A stretch of 64,000 nt of DNA from Lampris incognitus (GCF_029633865.1 NC_079222.1:34247934-34311933); one strand, 5' to 3'. Positions 9,916 to 22,372 are shown, counted from the stretch's first letter. Program-made: numbers and translations. The notes: generated by a model from the sequence alone, not told the origin.

Positions 9916-10360
9916 TATACACCTTTCAGCCAAAACATTATGACCACTGGCAGGTGAATAACGTTGATTATGTTGTTACTATGGCACCTGTCAAGGGGTG
10001 GGATATATTAGGCAGCAAGGGAACAGTCAGTTCTTGATGTTGGTGTGTTGGAAGCAGGAAAAACTGGGCAAGCGTAAGGATCTGAGCGGCTTTGACAAGG
10101 GCCAGATTGTGATGGCTAGACGACTGGGTCAGAACATCTCCAAAACGGCAGGTCTTGTGGGGAAGCTGAACCAGTGACAGGGTCATTGACGCCCAAGGCT
10201 CACCAATGCCAATTGGGAGCGAGGGCTAACCCTTCTGGTCCGATCCCACAGAAGAGCTACTGTAGCTCAGATTGCTGAAGGGGTTAATGCTGGCTACGAT
10301 AGACAGGTGTCAGAACATGGTGCATCACAGTTTGCTGTATATGGGGCTGCATAGCCACAC
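9916..10360 (+). pseudogene. Tc1-like element 5' end and transposase remnant (copy B)
   Basis: Starts TACACCTTTCAGCCAAAACA and runs through the family's 5' region (GGCACCTGTCAAGGGGTGGG) into the same transposase start as copy A, with the same internal deletion and the same loss after the GLHSHTLV region. Upstream Tc1 sequence is present here but absent in copy A. Confidence 0.8.
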
Positions 10361-12025
10361 GCTGGTCCGGTTGGGTCCTGGTATTCATTAACTAGAATGA
10401 CTGGTCTACTTAATGGTGTTACAGCTCTAGTTAACGGTCACGGCAATTTGCATTTGACACCGATCGTTGGTTCAGTCGTTATGCCATTGTGCTGTTAATA
10501 AGGATGGGGATGTTAATAAGGGTGGGGTACCTACAGTCAGTTGAGACTGAAGAAGTCACTTAGATGAGTGATGAAACCTTTCTCCCAATAAACTTGTCCA
10601 GAGGAACTGATTCAACATTCTGTGGTTTCCCTACCTGGATTATTGAGCATACGTCAAGACATTTTGACAGTGGCACTGGCGGTCAGAATAAAGTCATTTG
10701 GCCCGGCAGCCTATTAGAGTTTAAATGAATTATCAAATTAAGCCCTGGTGTAGCTCTTCCTTTGCCACTTAACTCCAACTTTTCATTAAAAGCTAATCTT
10801 GAAAACGGCGTGGATAATGAATTCGCAACGATGTCCTCCTCACTAGTGGTAACATTACTCATGTGAACCAACAGGCTAACTAGCTAGCTAGTTTATTAAT
10901 TTTTTTTTTAAATTTTTTTTTTTTAGCTAGCTTGTGATTCACGTGCCCCCGCAGTGGACGCAACTTGTCTTAAGGTTAGTGATAACAAAGCCCGCCCATT
11001 GAGAGGGAAGATATGATTGGTCAGATTTACTGTCATTTAAAAGTCAGACCTCTGAAAAATTACAGCTGGACCACCAATCACAAAGCAGAAGCATGGCATT
11101 TTCTTCCTAGTAACTGCAGCGGCATCACATTCTGATAGGGAGACAAAGGAGCTCCGTTCATAACCCTTCACCTTCTAACACAAACTGAATAGGCAGGTTT
11201 GAATGGTTTATATCCTCAGAAACATTTTGTTTACATTTTGATTGTCATATTATAAATTAATAAAATAAACTTAGAACGGGTGGCTTTTTAAAAATTATTT
11301 TTTAGAATATATTAGGCCCTCTCTGAGGGCCTTTATGGCCCATGGTTCCCCTCTGCTTGTTGTGTGGATTACTTAACCTATCATCAAAACCGTCCTGTGC
11401 ATCATGTACTGTTGTGTATCTCTATGCCCACAAGATGGCATACGTTTTCATGACAGATCGTTGAACTAAAGGAACTGGCGTTACATCTTCTACTCACACA
11501 ACATAATTTATATAACACGAAATACTACACACATTAATCTAGTTATCAATCAAGTATTTTTTATATTGAGGGTTTATAATAATAGTATATAGTTGTGAAA
11601 TTAATTTTTAACATGTCCCAGTGTTACATTTTGTAATTGTATTTAAGCAGGAATTGCACAATATCCAGGAAGTTTAAGATGTGGGACCCAACAATAGACT
11701 GTCTTGTGATTCTGGAGGGTGTGCTGAGTCTGCAAAACGATACTGCAATACTCTGGAGAAGGAGGATGTTTTAAAATGAATCATCGAAATGGGAGAATAG
11801 AAGAAGATGCTGTGTGGAACGAGAGCATCACTCTGTAGAAAAGCTGATATGATAGATTCACCCCTTTGGAAATAAGTCAGTCAGGGCTGATCAAATCACT
11901 TCTTACAGCTCCCAAGATGATTTGTGTGTTTTTTTGCCAAGGCTTCAGAAACATATATTTTCCTGTGATAAGAGCCTTTAAAGTGGGTTAATTTTTTTTT
12001 AAGCAATAGAAATGGAATCCCGGAA
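10066..12025. repeat. composite repeat, copy B (about 1.96 kb)
   Basis: Matches 2657-4617 along its whole length with scattered substitutions and small indels in simple runs. Tc1 homology continues to its left, so this copy looks closer to the source arrangement. Confidence 0.85.
10683..10871 (-). pseudogene. hAT/ZMYM1-like N-terminal remnant, copy B
   Basis: Same 62-codon frame as at 3252-3440, with [21 protein letters not shown] frame open in both copies may be chance. Confidence 0.4.
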
Positions 12026-14160
12026 GTATAGCAAATTATTTTCCAATGATTTTAGGATCATGTCTAACAATCCAGGGGTTGCCCCTGTGCTGTGTCTTTT
12101 CCTGGCCTTGATAAATGGATTCTAGCTGAATGGGGTAGTCAAGAGGCTATTTGGTCATGGCCCACTTGAGAGGCACAAATATGTGCTGAAGTCACCACTT
12201 TTACGAGGTTGTGCAGTTTCCACTCGACTTTCTCAGGAAACCAGAGGGTAGGTGAGGTGCTCGGCTAATATTTCTCCTGACTAGAAAGACTTCCTGTTTT
12301 TGGTGGTATGATGGAACTGCACTGCATGCGTACAACTGTGTGTCAGACTGTCGGGACACATATTTACAGTAATTTGCACAGAAAGTGGCAGTTGTCAGTT
12401 TGCGTCACTTGGACATGTCACGGTGACATATCTAAAGTTCCTCATGCCATGGAATCCTTTCTCTGAGTGGAATCAAACATGGTGGGATGGACTGCTCTAG
12501 TGAAAGTGAGCTACGTTGCATTGTTTTCCATGCAGTACACAAGAAACAAAGGCATTGACTATATTCAAAAATTTAGGGTTAAAGATGCTGAGAGGGCCAG
12601 ACAAAGACAGAGCGACAGCCTCAATTATGGCCTGGAGATAAGTGGCTGTGGTGGAAACCAGTGCCAAGATTCACACCCCAAATGGTGGCTCTTGGGATTG
12701 TGGCCTTCCTGAAAAAACAGAGGAAAGAACACTTCCCTTTAGATTTTCTCTGTCAGCATTACCATCATGAAACAGCTTCTTCTGACGCGTTGCTATCTAT
12801 GCTGACACATGCCCTCTAATCCAGCACAGTGGGCTTCTTTTCCTGAGTAGTGTTTTAACGCGTATTGCCGGAAATAAGAATCACTCTTCATACTGGTGCT
12901 AGCTGGAGAAGTTGTGCGGTTTATCTGTGGTCCAGCGTGTCCTAAAAGGCAAATAATATTTCATTTAGGTGGTGCCATTGAGCTAAGGAGAAAGTGAATC
13001 ACTTTCAGAAGAAAGGGAACTATATTGGGAACTATAGGGAACTATATTGGTGAGCAAATGTCATCCTACAATGGTCCTGGATTACAGGGGTGCTTCGCAC
13101 CGGAGGTGAAAAAGTAATTATTCAATTGCTATAACAGCAACATGTGGCCTTCTTTATAGGAAATACACTTAATTGAATGTGGCTTTAATATATATCATAC
13201 CAATATATCTCGTATGATATGTCATTTGATAAAACACCATTAAAGAAATGATGAAAACGGTATGTACCATCAATATATGGAAATCATCTTACTTAGGCTA
13301 CTGGGCCATCCAGAACTCATTTTGTGCCTGCACATTTTGTGCATGTCAGCCTAGGTCTCCACAGAAATGACTTTGAAATGAGAATGTTATTAAAATAGAA
13401 GGTCACGTGCAGAAAATACGTCTGGCTGTCTCCGCAAGCCAACATTTTTGCACGGGAGAGGGGAAAAGATCTACACTCTCAGCTTGTCAATGATCTATCT
13501 TCAGAGGAGCCCATCTCTCTGATAACAAGCTCGGTCAGCAGAACACAGGATACAGAGCCAGGAAGGACGTCCTTCCTTTGTCCCTTTCTCTCATTCGTCG
13601 CCATTGGTCAGCTCTTAACTTTGAACATATAGCTCTCTGTCCCCGTGCTGACAAAATCATTGTGCCGCCGACGAGCAGATATTGTCCACGTAGCATGCTT
13701 ACTGAAAAGCATGTGCATCCTGATAATCACAACCTAGAATAAAATAAGATGTCAGACTGCGCCATACTAATAGTACAGTATTCTCTGACGTTAATCTGAA
13801 ATGTGATTTTTTTCCATCTATTACGTATTTTTCACCATGTCTTTTGTCAAATATTTCAAGATTCCAGATCAAGATTTAAATGTTAAAGATTGTTCACTGT
13901 CCTTCGGTGGCAAGCTAGCAGATTTCTTTTAGATGCACGACAGTGCTCAAATCAGTCTGTTCTGAGCCCAAGAACAACCAGTTGTTGAAAGGGTCTTGTA
14001 GAGAAAAAAAAAAAAGAGAGAAAATTTGAGGAACAATGATTATTCCCAAACCAAATTCCTTACACAAGTGTCATCATTTCCCGAGGAAGGGCCTAAAAAA
14101 AGACATTAAACTATTCACCGAGCATCCAGTCTACGCTCAATATCCAGTCTACTAAAGTAG
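12026..14160. other. intergenic DNA, no recognisable feature
   Basis: I see no gene, tandem repeat or familiar transposon. One 81-codon open frame (12467-12712, plus) has no known motif and no splice context, and I do not call it. Confidence 0.6.
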
Positions 14161-14164
14161 CAGT

Positions 14165-14290
14165 GTACGACCACGGATGTGTAGACTCGCTAGCCCTTGG
14201 CTAACGGGTCGGACCCTTTAGCTGACTGGTTATCACACTTGCCAGTGGTGCAGGGAACCCAGGTCTTATTCCTGCCAACCCCCTGAATTC
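14165..14290 (+). mobile_element. SINE family 2 copy
   Basis: Reads GCTAGCCCTTGGCTAACGGG, then GGACCCTTTAGCTGACTGG, a degraded B-box region, and the end CCCCCTGAATTCCCAG. Confidence 0.65.
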
Positions 14291-14527
14291 CCAGTGCATG
14301 CCACCCCCCTGGTGTTCCCCTAGAGTTGTGAGAGGCCTTCTGTTAATTCTCTACACTAGATTGTTTAACATGTCCCTCACATGTCCCTCACATTGCTTTA
14401 TTATACTGTACCTACATTTTAGATTTTCATTCTCTTCATCTCAGACTTGTTGTAATAGCTTTAGCTTGATTGGTTTATGTCCCCAACAAAAGAGATCAGA
14501 AGATGTGAGACGGTCACAGACTCATCT

Positions 14528-14953
14528 TTTTTTTTTTTTTTTTTTTTGCTCCCCAATTGTACCCGGCCAATTGCCCAGCCGTCCCGGTTGCTGCTCGACC
14601 ACCTCTGCCGATCTGGGGAGGGCTGCAGACTACCACATACCTCCTCCGATACATGTGGCATTGCCAGCCACTTTTTTTTTCACCTGACAGTGAGGAGTTT
14701 CACCAGGGGGACATAGCACGTGGGAGGATCACGCTATTCCCCCCAGTTCACCCTCCCCCACGAACAGGCGCCCCGACCAACCAGAGGAAGCGCTAGTGCA
14801 GCGACCAGGACACATACCCAGGTTCCCACTCACAGACATGGCCAATTGTGTCTGTGGGACGCCCGACCAAGCCGGAGACAACACGGGGAGTCGAACCAGC
14901 GACGCCCGTGTTGGTATGCAACGGAATAGACCGCCACGCTACCTGGACGCCCT
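14528..14953 (-). mobile_element. SINE family 1, near full length
   Basis: On the minus strand it runs from the head (GGCGTCCAGGTAGCGTGGCG, B-box region slightly altered as GGTTCGACTCC) through the full body to a tail ending in a long poly-A. Confidence 0.9.
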
Positions 14954-15010
14954 ACTTACACACTCATTCTAAGCTGTAATATCATAATCTTTTCATCGTC
15001 ATAAATATTA

Positions 15011-15842
15011 CAGGCAGCCCCCGGGTTACGAACGCCCGATTTACGAACCGACCTCCGTAAAGCCTATTAGTTTAAAAATTCGACTTACACACAATGGTTC
15101 GTTCTAACAAACGGATGGACTATTTTGTACCAATGAACGGATGGACTACTTTGCGCAATGCTCAAAACACCGCGTTTTAGGTGGCTCGCCGGCCCCAGGA
15201 AGAACAACGCCACGCTGACATCGCCATTTTAAGTCGGATTGTGTAAACATTGTTGTGTGCGTTGTGTTTTGACTTAAAACGTTTGTGTGTTTACCCTCAT
15301 AATCATGACTTCAAAGCTTAAATCTGATGCAGTTGACGGTGACGCATCAAAGAAAATGAAAACTATCACCACTGCAACGAAAGTGGAAATAATAAAGTCT
15401 TCAGAGAGGTGAAATGCTCTTATCGTTTTGTTTTTTTCCCCACTTACCCGGTGGGGGTGGGGTGGAGGGGGGTGAGCACCGAGTGGGCTCTCGTTTCTGG
15501 CGTCAAACGGCCGACCTCCACTGATCTTGACCTGCTCCGGGGACAGTGGCAGGCGGGGAGTTTGAAATGTGAGAAAGGGTTTTTTTTAACAAATTTTTTT
15601 TATACCTATAGACACATTCTCTTTCTCAATTATACGTATAATGTACTGTAGTTACGTTCATTATTATTACTGTATTATTATATGTGCTATGGTTTAGGTA
15701 AAATATATACTATAAACTAAGAAAAAACATTTGCGTAATTGACGCTAGATGTGACCTGTAGGTAACGGTTCCGACTTACATACAAATTCGACTTGAGAAC
15801 AGACTCAAAAACCGAAATCGTTCGTAATCCGGGGACTGCCTG
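15011..15842 (+). mobile_element. Tigger/pogo-like DNA transposon copy 2
   Basis: Inverted ends CAGGCAGCCCCCGGGTTACG and CGTAATCCGGGGACTGCCTG, with TA on both sides (15009-15010, 15843-15844). A short start of transposase is readable at 15305-15410 (MTSKLKSDAVDGDASKKMKT and on to KVEIIKSSER), the N-terminal motif of Tigger/jerky proteins, then it stops. Internal deletion removed the DDE domain. Carries a 28S rRNA-like insert. Confidence 0.85.
15441..15565 (+). pseudogene. 28S rRNA fragment inside Tigger element
   Basis: The segment contains ACTTACCCGGTG, GAGTGGGCTCTCGTTTCTGG, GCGTCAA and CTCCGGGGACAGTGGCAGG followed by GGGGAGTTTGA. From memory, this is the order of conserved large-subunit rRNA sequence just before the CTGGGGCGG block. 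It is about 125 bp with substitutions, so it is a pseudogene fragment and not part of an rDNA unit. Confidence 0.65.
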
Positions 15843-16069
15843 TACAACAAAATTAGATATTTATTCATATTATTAGTACCTAGTCCTTGCTTATATTATA
15901 GTTTGAATTTAAATTTAAGCATTCAAAGGCCAATTAGCGAAGCTCCAAGTAGCTTCCGTACTGTTAAAGTGAATTGTCCTAATTGTATTCTTAACTGGAA
16001 AACTAATCCCTGACTGGCTCTCTTTCACTATTGAAGTTATTTAGATACACATCCTTCCACTGGCTGCAC

Positions 16070-16840
16070 ACTTATGATTAATATGTACTTGTTTCTGGCA
16101 CACAAGTCTGTCAAGGGAACATGGTCTTTAGTCCCTCCTTGTTTTCAGTTTTTTCTTGAAAACTACCCCCCTCAGGAGATACCTCATGTTCTTCCCTCTA
16201 CTCCAAAAAGCAGTCCCATTAGTCTCTTCTGCTTATCTAATATGCGCCCATCCTCTTCGGTTAAGATACTAATTTCTAATGTTTTCATGCATTTTTTTGC
16301 TGAAGTTACACTTCTTCATCATATACTATGATGTTACACCTGCACAATCAATGTGTCATCCTGTCGGGGTACTTACCCCCCCCCCACACCCTTCCAACGA
16401 GCCTTCCAATGGTTTTCAACGATGCTTATCTAAAAATATATGCTCCTCATACCACTGGACTCATTTTGAGACATTGTTTATAAGATCATTGGCTAGTCAC
16501 ATGGTGAAACTATGATATTAAATGTTTAGGGGAAACCCCATTATCTAATAAATAGCATGATAGCCTGGCTGCCTACACTATGAATGACTAAGTCCATGTC
16601 TGTTGATATCACTCATTTATAATATACTATTGCATTTCCCCTATCTGGAATTCTTTGACCAGTACGTGACATTTAATAGAGTTTTCCCCCCTTAGATATA
16701 CTTTACTACCTTCTGCTGACACCCATACATGTCTTTGAGCTGGAGACCTCCTCAGGTATGCCCCTCTATGGCCACATCTCAGGCACTTGTAATTTGAGGG
16801 ATTACCAGAGAGTAGGATAATCATGAATGAGATAAATTAT
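16070..16840 (-). pseudogene. possible degenerate LINE ORF1-like remnant
   Basis: A minus-strand frame at 16627-16824 contains YKCLRCGHRGAYLRRSPAQR, which looks like a decayed zinc knuckle. No RT is visible nearby. Weak call. Confidence 0.25.
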
Positions 16841-16903
16841 GAATATAATTTGACCTCAGGATAGAAAGATTTACTTGACACTTACATTTAAAATGGCAGC
16901 CTT

Positions 16904-16935
16904 GCACTAACCCCCCAACTCTGGGGGGTTAGTGC
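16904..16935. repeat. perfect 14-bp hairpin, 4-base loop
   Basis: GCACTAACCCCCCA, loop ACTC, then its exact complement. It sits at the left edge of the inverted repeat below. Confidence 0.9.
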
Positions 16936-16949
16936 ATCTGCATGAAGAG

Positions 16950-17512
16950 CCCATTCTCACTACCCGCTGGCTGCTTGTTGAGGACGACCTCTTCCTCACT
17001 GTTCAACGCACTGGGTACCCCTTTAACGTCAACTTTCAACGTGGAGGGACTGAGATCACTCATAGGCACCCCCAAAAAACCAAACAAACAAACAAACCAA
17101 CCTTAACCCTAACCCTAACCCTGACCTCATTGCATCAAAATGAGTTATATCTCACACAAATCAGTGTTTTTAGAGAACAAAAAAATAGTTCCTGGTGCTG
17201 GCTTGTCATTTTAACACAACGCATTACGTGCCACAACCACATAATGCGAGCGTGAAGAGGTCGTGGTCATTCCGCGTATTTCTGTGGGATCATGTTGACG
17301 GATGCCCACAGATACAAGATAGATTTACGCTCTACTTCCATAAGAAAACCAGTCAGGACAATCTCCAATGTGTCTTTTTTTGTATGTGCCTACAACTACC
17401 CTCCACGTGGAAAGTTGGCGTTAAAGGGGTACCAAGAGCGTTGAACAGTGACGAAGACGTCGTCCTCAACAAGGGTCCATGTGTGACGAGTTTGGGGGTG
17501 AGAATGAGTCGG
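16950..17512. repeat. inverted repeat enclosing telomere-like repeats
   Basis: The left arm (about 16950-17048) and right arm (about 17396-17512) share the reverse complement of GAACAGTGACGAAGACGTCG and neighbouring sequence, at roughly 85 percent by eye. The loop contains TAACCCTAACCCTAACCCT (17101-17123). Probably a foldback transposon remnant. Confidence 0.65.
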
Positions 17513-17616
17513 CGTGAACAGCGAGTATGGTGGGAGGGCGCTCTATCAACCCATTTGATCCGGGTGGAAAATTTGTGAATTATGTATATTCAGGCTTTTA
17601 TTATTATTATTATTAC

Positions 17617-18006
17617 CCCCCCCCCATTTCTCCCCAATTGTACTTGGCCAACTACCCCACTCTTCCATTCCCTCTGCCAATCCGGGGAGGGCTGCAGCCT
17701 ACCACATGCCTCCTCCGATACACGTGGAGTCGCCAGCTGCTTCTTTTCACCTGACAGTGAGGAGTTTCGCCAGGAGGACGTAGCATGTGGGAGGATCACG
17801 CTATTCCCCCCAGTTCCCCCTCTCTCCTGAACCGGCCAGAGGAGGCGCTAGTGCAGCGACCAGGACACTGCGGCTTCCCACCCGCAGTCACGGCCAATTG
17901 TGCCTGTAGGGACACCCGACCAAGCCGGAGGTAACACGTGGATTCGAACTGCCGATCCCGTGTTGGTAGATAAAGGAACAGACCACTTCGCTACCTGGAC
18001 GCCCTA
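17617..18006 (-). mobile_element. SINE family 1, near full length
   Basis: Minus strand: head with GTAGCGAAGTGGTCTG and B-box-like GTTCGAATCC, full body, tail with ATTGGGGAGAAATGGGGGGG and then an AAT-rich end. Confidence 0.9.
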
Positions 18007-18493
18007 TTTCAGTCTTGAGGAGTAATAGAATAAAGTAACGGGCGTTACGTAATCAGGACACCCAAAAAAAAGAAGAAAAGTAATTGTATTCCAATACAGT
18101 TACAGGAAAAAAGACGTAATAACATTACCGATACAATTTTAAAAAAATGATTATTTTTCAGGATTACATTTGGAAAAGGATATAAAATAAATGTTTTTCC
18201 AATGGCGTCGCAAATTGTGGTCACTCACTCACTCACTCGTGCATGAACTGAGAGGGACACTGGGCACACACTGTTAGTCTTTGACATATTAACTCTATAC
18301 ACGTCGGAGTTCCTCAGAATAATGATCTAACGGAAATGGAAGGAGTCTCTGTCTGTCCTGTCTTCCTGGCCTTTCCTCGGCCACCGCTCATCCGGTGGAT
18401 TTCACACTGCGGGTGCACCATGGGTCTGGACCGTCTCGTGCTTGTTTATAGTCAACGGTAAGTTGACTGCAGTGTTTTTGTGGTCTAGCATCA

Positions 18494-18529
18494 TAATGTA
18501 CCCCTCACATGGATGTGAGGGGTACATTA
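18494..18529. repeat. perfect 17-bp hairpin, 2-base loop
   Basis: TAATGTACCCCTCACAT, GG, and the exact reverse complement. Confidence 0.95.
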
Positions 18530-19397
18530 GGAGCCATGAGCCATGCACGGCACCAACCTGGTCATCAGGAGCAGTTAGGGGTTCAGCGTCTTGCTCAAGC
18601 ACACTTCTACACACGCTGGGACTCGAACCAGTGACCTTTAGATTACCAGACAACCCATGCTACCCTTATTGTCACCCTCTCTTTAAAATACGACATCATC
18701 CTGTATTTCAGAAGGAATTGATCAATGGGGCCTGGCTCCACCAGATGTCGCCAGTGCACGACATGAGCAACAAGTCAGTGTAACAATAAATATATATTTA
18801 TTTCCTCGTATCTAACATTGTTGCGCATCTATTATTTATGACAACGGTAGGGATGTCCGATACACTCCAAATACCTTGCTATACCTGTAGTGTAAAGGTC
18901 AGTACGCCTCCTAGCAGTCTTCGTTTGGGCAACATGGGGCCGGCCCGTCAGCGTTCATTTAACCAAGCGAGCGGCTGACAACACTGCGCATGCTCGACAC
19001 GCTTCCAATAACGAGCTGCGGGGCCATGTTGGCCCCATGCTGAGAGCAGCCAATTAACGATAATAGAATCAACGACGTACATCAAGATGTTTAGTAAACG
19101 TCGTTCACGGCATTTGTACACTGAATGTATTTTGTGTGCTGCTTTTGTTTGCCAGCAAAGCCCCGAAGGGAAACATACAGGTCTGTTTCCTAGAGACGTG
19201 TTACCCTGACAGGGCTGCTGACCGTAGGCAGCTGGCTGTCCAGCCTACCGTGTACTTCCCTTGACGTTCCTTTCAAGCCTGGCACTTTCTGAACTAACAC
19301 CACGCCGTCTGTGCAGCAGCAGAACCAGGGGAAGTGTTGTTTAAGAGGTGGGGGGGTCACGGGGCCTGGGTAGGCAGTGGCGGCAACCGAGGTGGGC

Positions 19398-19683
19398 CAA
19401 TCGGCCAATTACCCCACTCTTCCTAGCCGCTTCTTCTCACCCGACAGTAAGGAGTTTCGCCAGGGAGGCATAGTGCGTGGGAGGATCACGCTATTCCCCC
19501 CCAGCCCCCCCCCCACCGAACAGGCGCCTTGACCGACCAGAGGAGGCGCTAGTGCAGCGACCAGGACACATACGCACATCCGGCTTTCCACCCCAAAACA
19601 CAGCCGATTGTGCCTGTAGGGACGCCCGACCAAGCCGGAGGTAACACGGGGATTCGAACCGGCGATCCCCGTGTTGGTAGGCA
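19398..19683 (-). mobile_element. SINE family 1, internally deleted
   Basis: Head with GGTTCGAATCCCCGTGTTAC is intact on the minus strand. The body is shortened: the VGTAGTCTGCAG-type block between GAAGCGGCTAGG and the tail is missing. Confidence 0.85.
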
Positions 19684-20455
19684 CCTTCTTTTACTCTGAC
19701 CCGATGCCAACAAAGCAAATGTGGGACACATAGTGTGTTTTTGTGCGTGGGACAATGTGGGACACGTGTGGACATAGCCTATACGTGGATCTAGAATCCA
19801 TACCCGCAGTTCTTTTGTGATGTTCGTTTTGGCAGTTCAGTAGGTGGACACCTGGTTTGTTGGTCAAAACGCACTGGATGGTCTTATTTCGTGTAGCAGG
19901 CCTAAAAGAGAGGGTGGGTGTGGGCACCTTTAATCTCTGTATTAAACTAAAACAGCCTTGTCTGTCTACTTCCCCCTCCCCCCCTTAAAAGCTTGGCGTC
20001 CCCGTTGTCCTGTCTGAGGCGGCATCGTTTTGTTGTCTGATACGTTTTCTTTCGGCTCCTTTTCATATTTGGCATCGAGGTAATCCAAAAGTAACGGAAA
20101 GTAAACTACTTGAATATTTGGATACTTGCAGTAAGTTACTGAATACATTCTTCCAACGGGTAATTTGTAACTGTAACAGAATACATCTACGAGGTGACTC
20201 TCCCAACCCCGTGTTGCATTTTTTCACAGTATTTTTAAAAAAAAATTTTTTTATTTTTTTTACTGCATGCCACAAGTGCAAATTCCAGTTTTAGGATTGG
20301 TAGGATTTCCTATCTCCCCCCAACAGGAAGACATTATCCAATCTCTCCTATCCTGCCACTTTAGTTATGGCGTGCCTGACCCAGATAGTTTACCCTTTCT
20401 GCGCCGACACCTTTATGAAGGCAAACATGTCTGCCACACTCAAGTATGTTCTCAC

Positions 20456-20740
20456 TACCAACACGGGGGTCGCCGGTTCGAATCCCCGTGTTACCTCCGA
20501 CTTGGTCGGGCGCCCCCACAGACACAGTTGTCGTGGTCGCTGCACTAGCGCCTCCTCTGGTGGGTCGAGGGGGGGGCTGGGAGGAATAGCGTGATCCTTT
20601 CACGCGCTATGTCCCCCTGGTGAAACTCCTCACTGTCAGGTGAAAAGAAGCGGCTGGCGACTCCACGTGTATCGGGGGGAGGCCCTCCCCGGATCGGCGG
20701 AGGAGGTGGAGCAGCGACCGGGAGGAGGGGGGGGGGGTTC
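20456..20740 (+). mobile_element. SINE family 1, lacking first bases and tail
   Basis: Starts inside the head (CAACACGGGGGTCGCCGG, B box present) and ends after GGAGCAGCGACCGGGA at a G-rich run; the AATTGGGGAG tail is absent. Confidence 0.85.
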
Positions 20741-21035
20741 CCAGAGGCACACTTCTTATTCTGTAAAAGCTGACCTTCTCCTTCTGTCAGACATCCAAGA
20801 ACAGCGGGAGCAGGGGAGGTGCCAGATATTTGGTTCCAGCCGCCCTGTGGTCACGTGTGCTTCATATTGTTCACCGACGCTGCCATGCCCCCCCCCCAAC
20901 TCGTCCCACAGGCCTTCCCTTCTGCGCCTGCGTGTTTGTCTAAGCCACTAAATCTATCAGCAGAGTGAGTTTTTCAAGCAACCGCTGGCAAGATAGACTG
21001 GCTGTTTAAATATTTGTAATGTATCATATCTTCAC

Positions 21036-21338
21036 TATGAACAAGGGGATCGTCGGTTCGAATCCCCGTGTTACCTCCGGCTTGTTCGGGCGCCCCTACA
21101 GACACAGTTGGCCGTGTCTGCGGGTGGGGGGGGGGTAGTGTGAACTTCCCACGTGCTACCTCCCCCTGGTGAAACTCCTCACTGTCAGGTGAAAAAAAAG
21201 CGGCTGGCGACTCCACGTGTATCGGAGGAGGCATGTGGTAGTCTGCAGCCCTCCCCGGATTGGCAGTGGGGGTGGAGCAACGGCTCGGAAGAGTGGGGTA
21301 ATTGGCCGGATACGACTGAGGAGAAAAGGGGGGGGGGA
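21036..21338 (+). mobile_element. SINE family 1, body partly deleted
   Basis: B box GGTTCGAATCC at 21055 and complete tail. The CTGCACTAGCGCCTCC part between head and body is missing. It ends in (AAAT)n. Confidence 0.88.
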
Positions 21339-21486
21339 TAAATAAATAAATACATATTTAATTATTTCATTTATTTATTTCAATTTAGTTTTTAAAATTA
21401 ATTATTTAACATGTTTATTTTTTATTTAGTTAAATATATATATATATTATATATATATATTTTTTAATTTTTTTTTAATTTATATA

Positions 21487-21524
21487 CCTGTGATGGCCTG
21501 GTGGCCTGTCCAGGTTGTCTCCCC
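21487..21524 (+). mobile_element. SINE family 4 tail scrap
   Basis: CCTGTGATGGCCTGGTGGCC followed by TGTCCAGG; the GATA array starts directly after it. Confidence 0.6.
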
Positions 21525-21790
<266 letters not shown>

Positions 21791-22189
21791 AAAGGTAGGC
21801 CCATGTGTGCCACATCAGGGACGTCTTGATGCTGTCACTGAATAAACACGACATGTTAAACCCACTCTATGACCAGCAGTGTTCTTAAGGTGGTGGTTAT
21901 AACGCATGGGGAGACTCAGCTACACACACGCTCACCCCTGCTCCCCTCGCTATGTCTCCCTTGATCCAGCTCAGCTTGTGTCGCGGTACACGTCTTGTCA
22001 CCTCCCAGGCAGAGCCGCCCATCCCGAGCTGAGGTGCCTCTTCGCAGAGGTTGGGCAGCGAGGGGTTAAACGGGGAGGTAGCAGTGAGCGTGCTGCCGAC
22101 TCCCTTCTCTGTGTCCAGGCAGTCCACTCAGCGGAAAACATCCCGATCCGACCTGTTTATCAAAGTCCTGCAAAATTCTGGCCTCTTCC

Positions 22190-22191
<2 letters not shown>

Positions 22192-22280
<89 letters not shown>
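22192..22280. repeat. (GA)n run, 89 bp
   Basis: Pure GA dinucleotides, 93 bp before a strong splice donor at 22373. Possible promoter-proximal GAGA element of DAB2. Confidence 0.95.
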
Positions 22281-22283
<3 letters not shown>

Positions 22284-22372
22284 ACGGCCAACGCTGGACT
22301 GGATCCCCACCGTTTTTCACACCAAACTCGGATTACGCGGACCGAGCCCGCCCGCCCGGACGCTTCTTAACG
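22281..22372 (+). promoter_or_regulatory. candidate DAB2 non-coding exon 1 and promoter region
   Basis: CG-rich sequence ends at AACG followed by GTACGTGA, a good donor. It is the only GC/CpG-rich block between C9 and the DAB2 start codon, extending to about 22860. DAB2 in mammals has a non-coding first exon. Neither the transcription start nor the 5' edge can be read from sequence. Confidence 0.4.

Larger units (their letters stand above)
18016..20216. other. probable eroded DNA transposon plus unassigned sequence
   Basis: The right end (20145-20216) reads GGTAATTTGTAACTGTAACA and on to GACTCTCCCAACCCCG, like a common teleost DNA-transposon terminus; the left (18018-18120) has similar TAACG/GTTAC-rich sequence. 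No transposase and no clear target duplication were seen. A SINE lies inside. 18650-19390 shows nothing recognisable. Confidence 0.3.

Noticed and set aside
12467-12712. 81-codon frame in quiet intergenic DNA
   Set aside because: No domain, no splice sites and no homologous pattern that I recognise; expected by chance.
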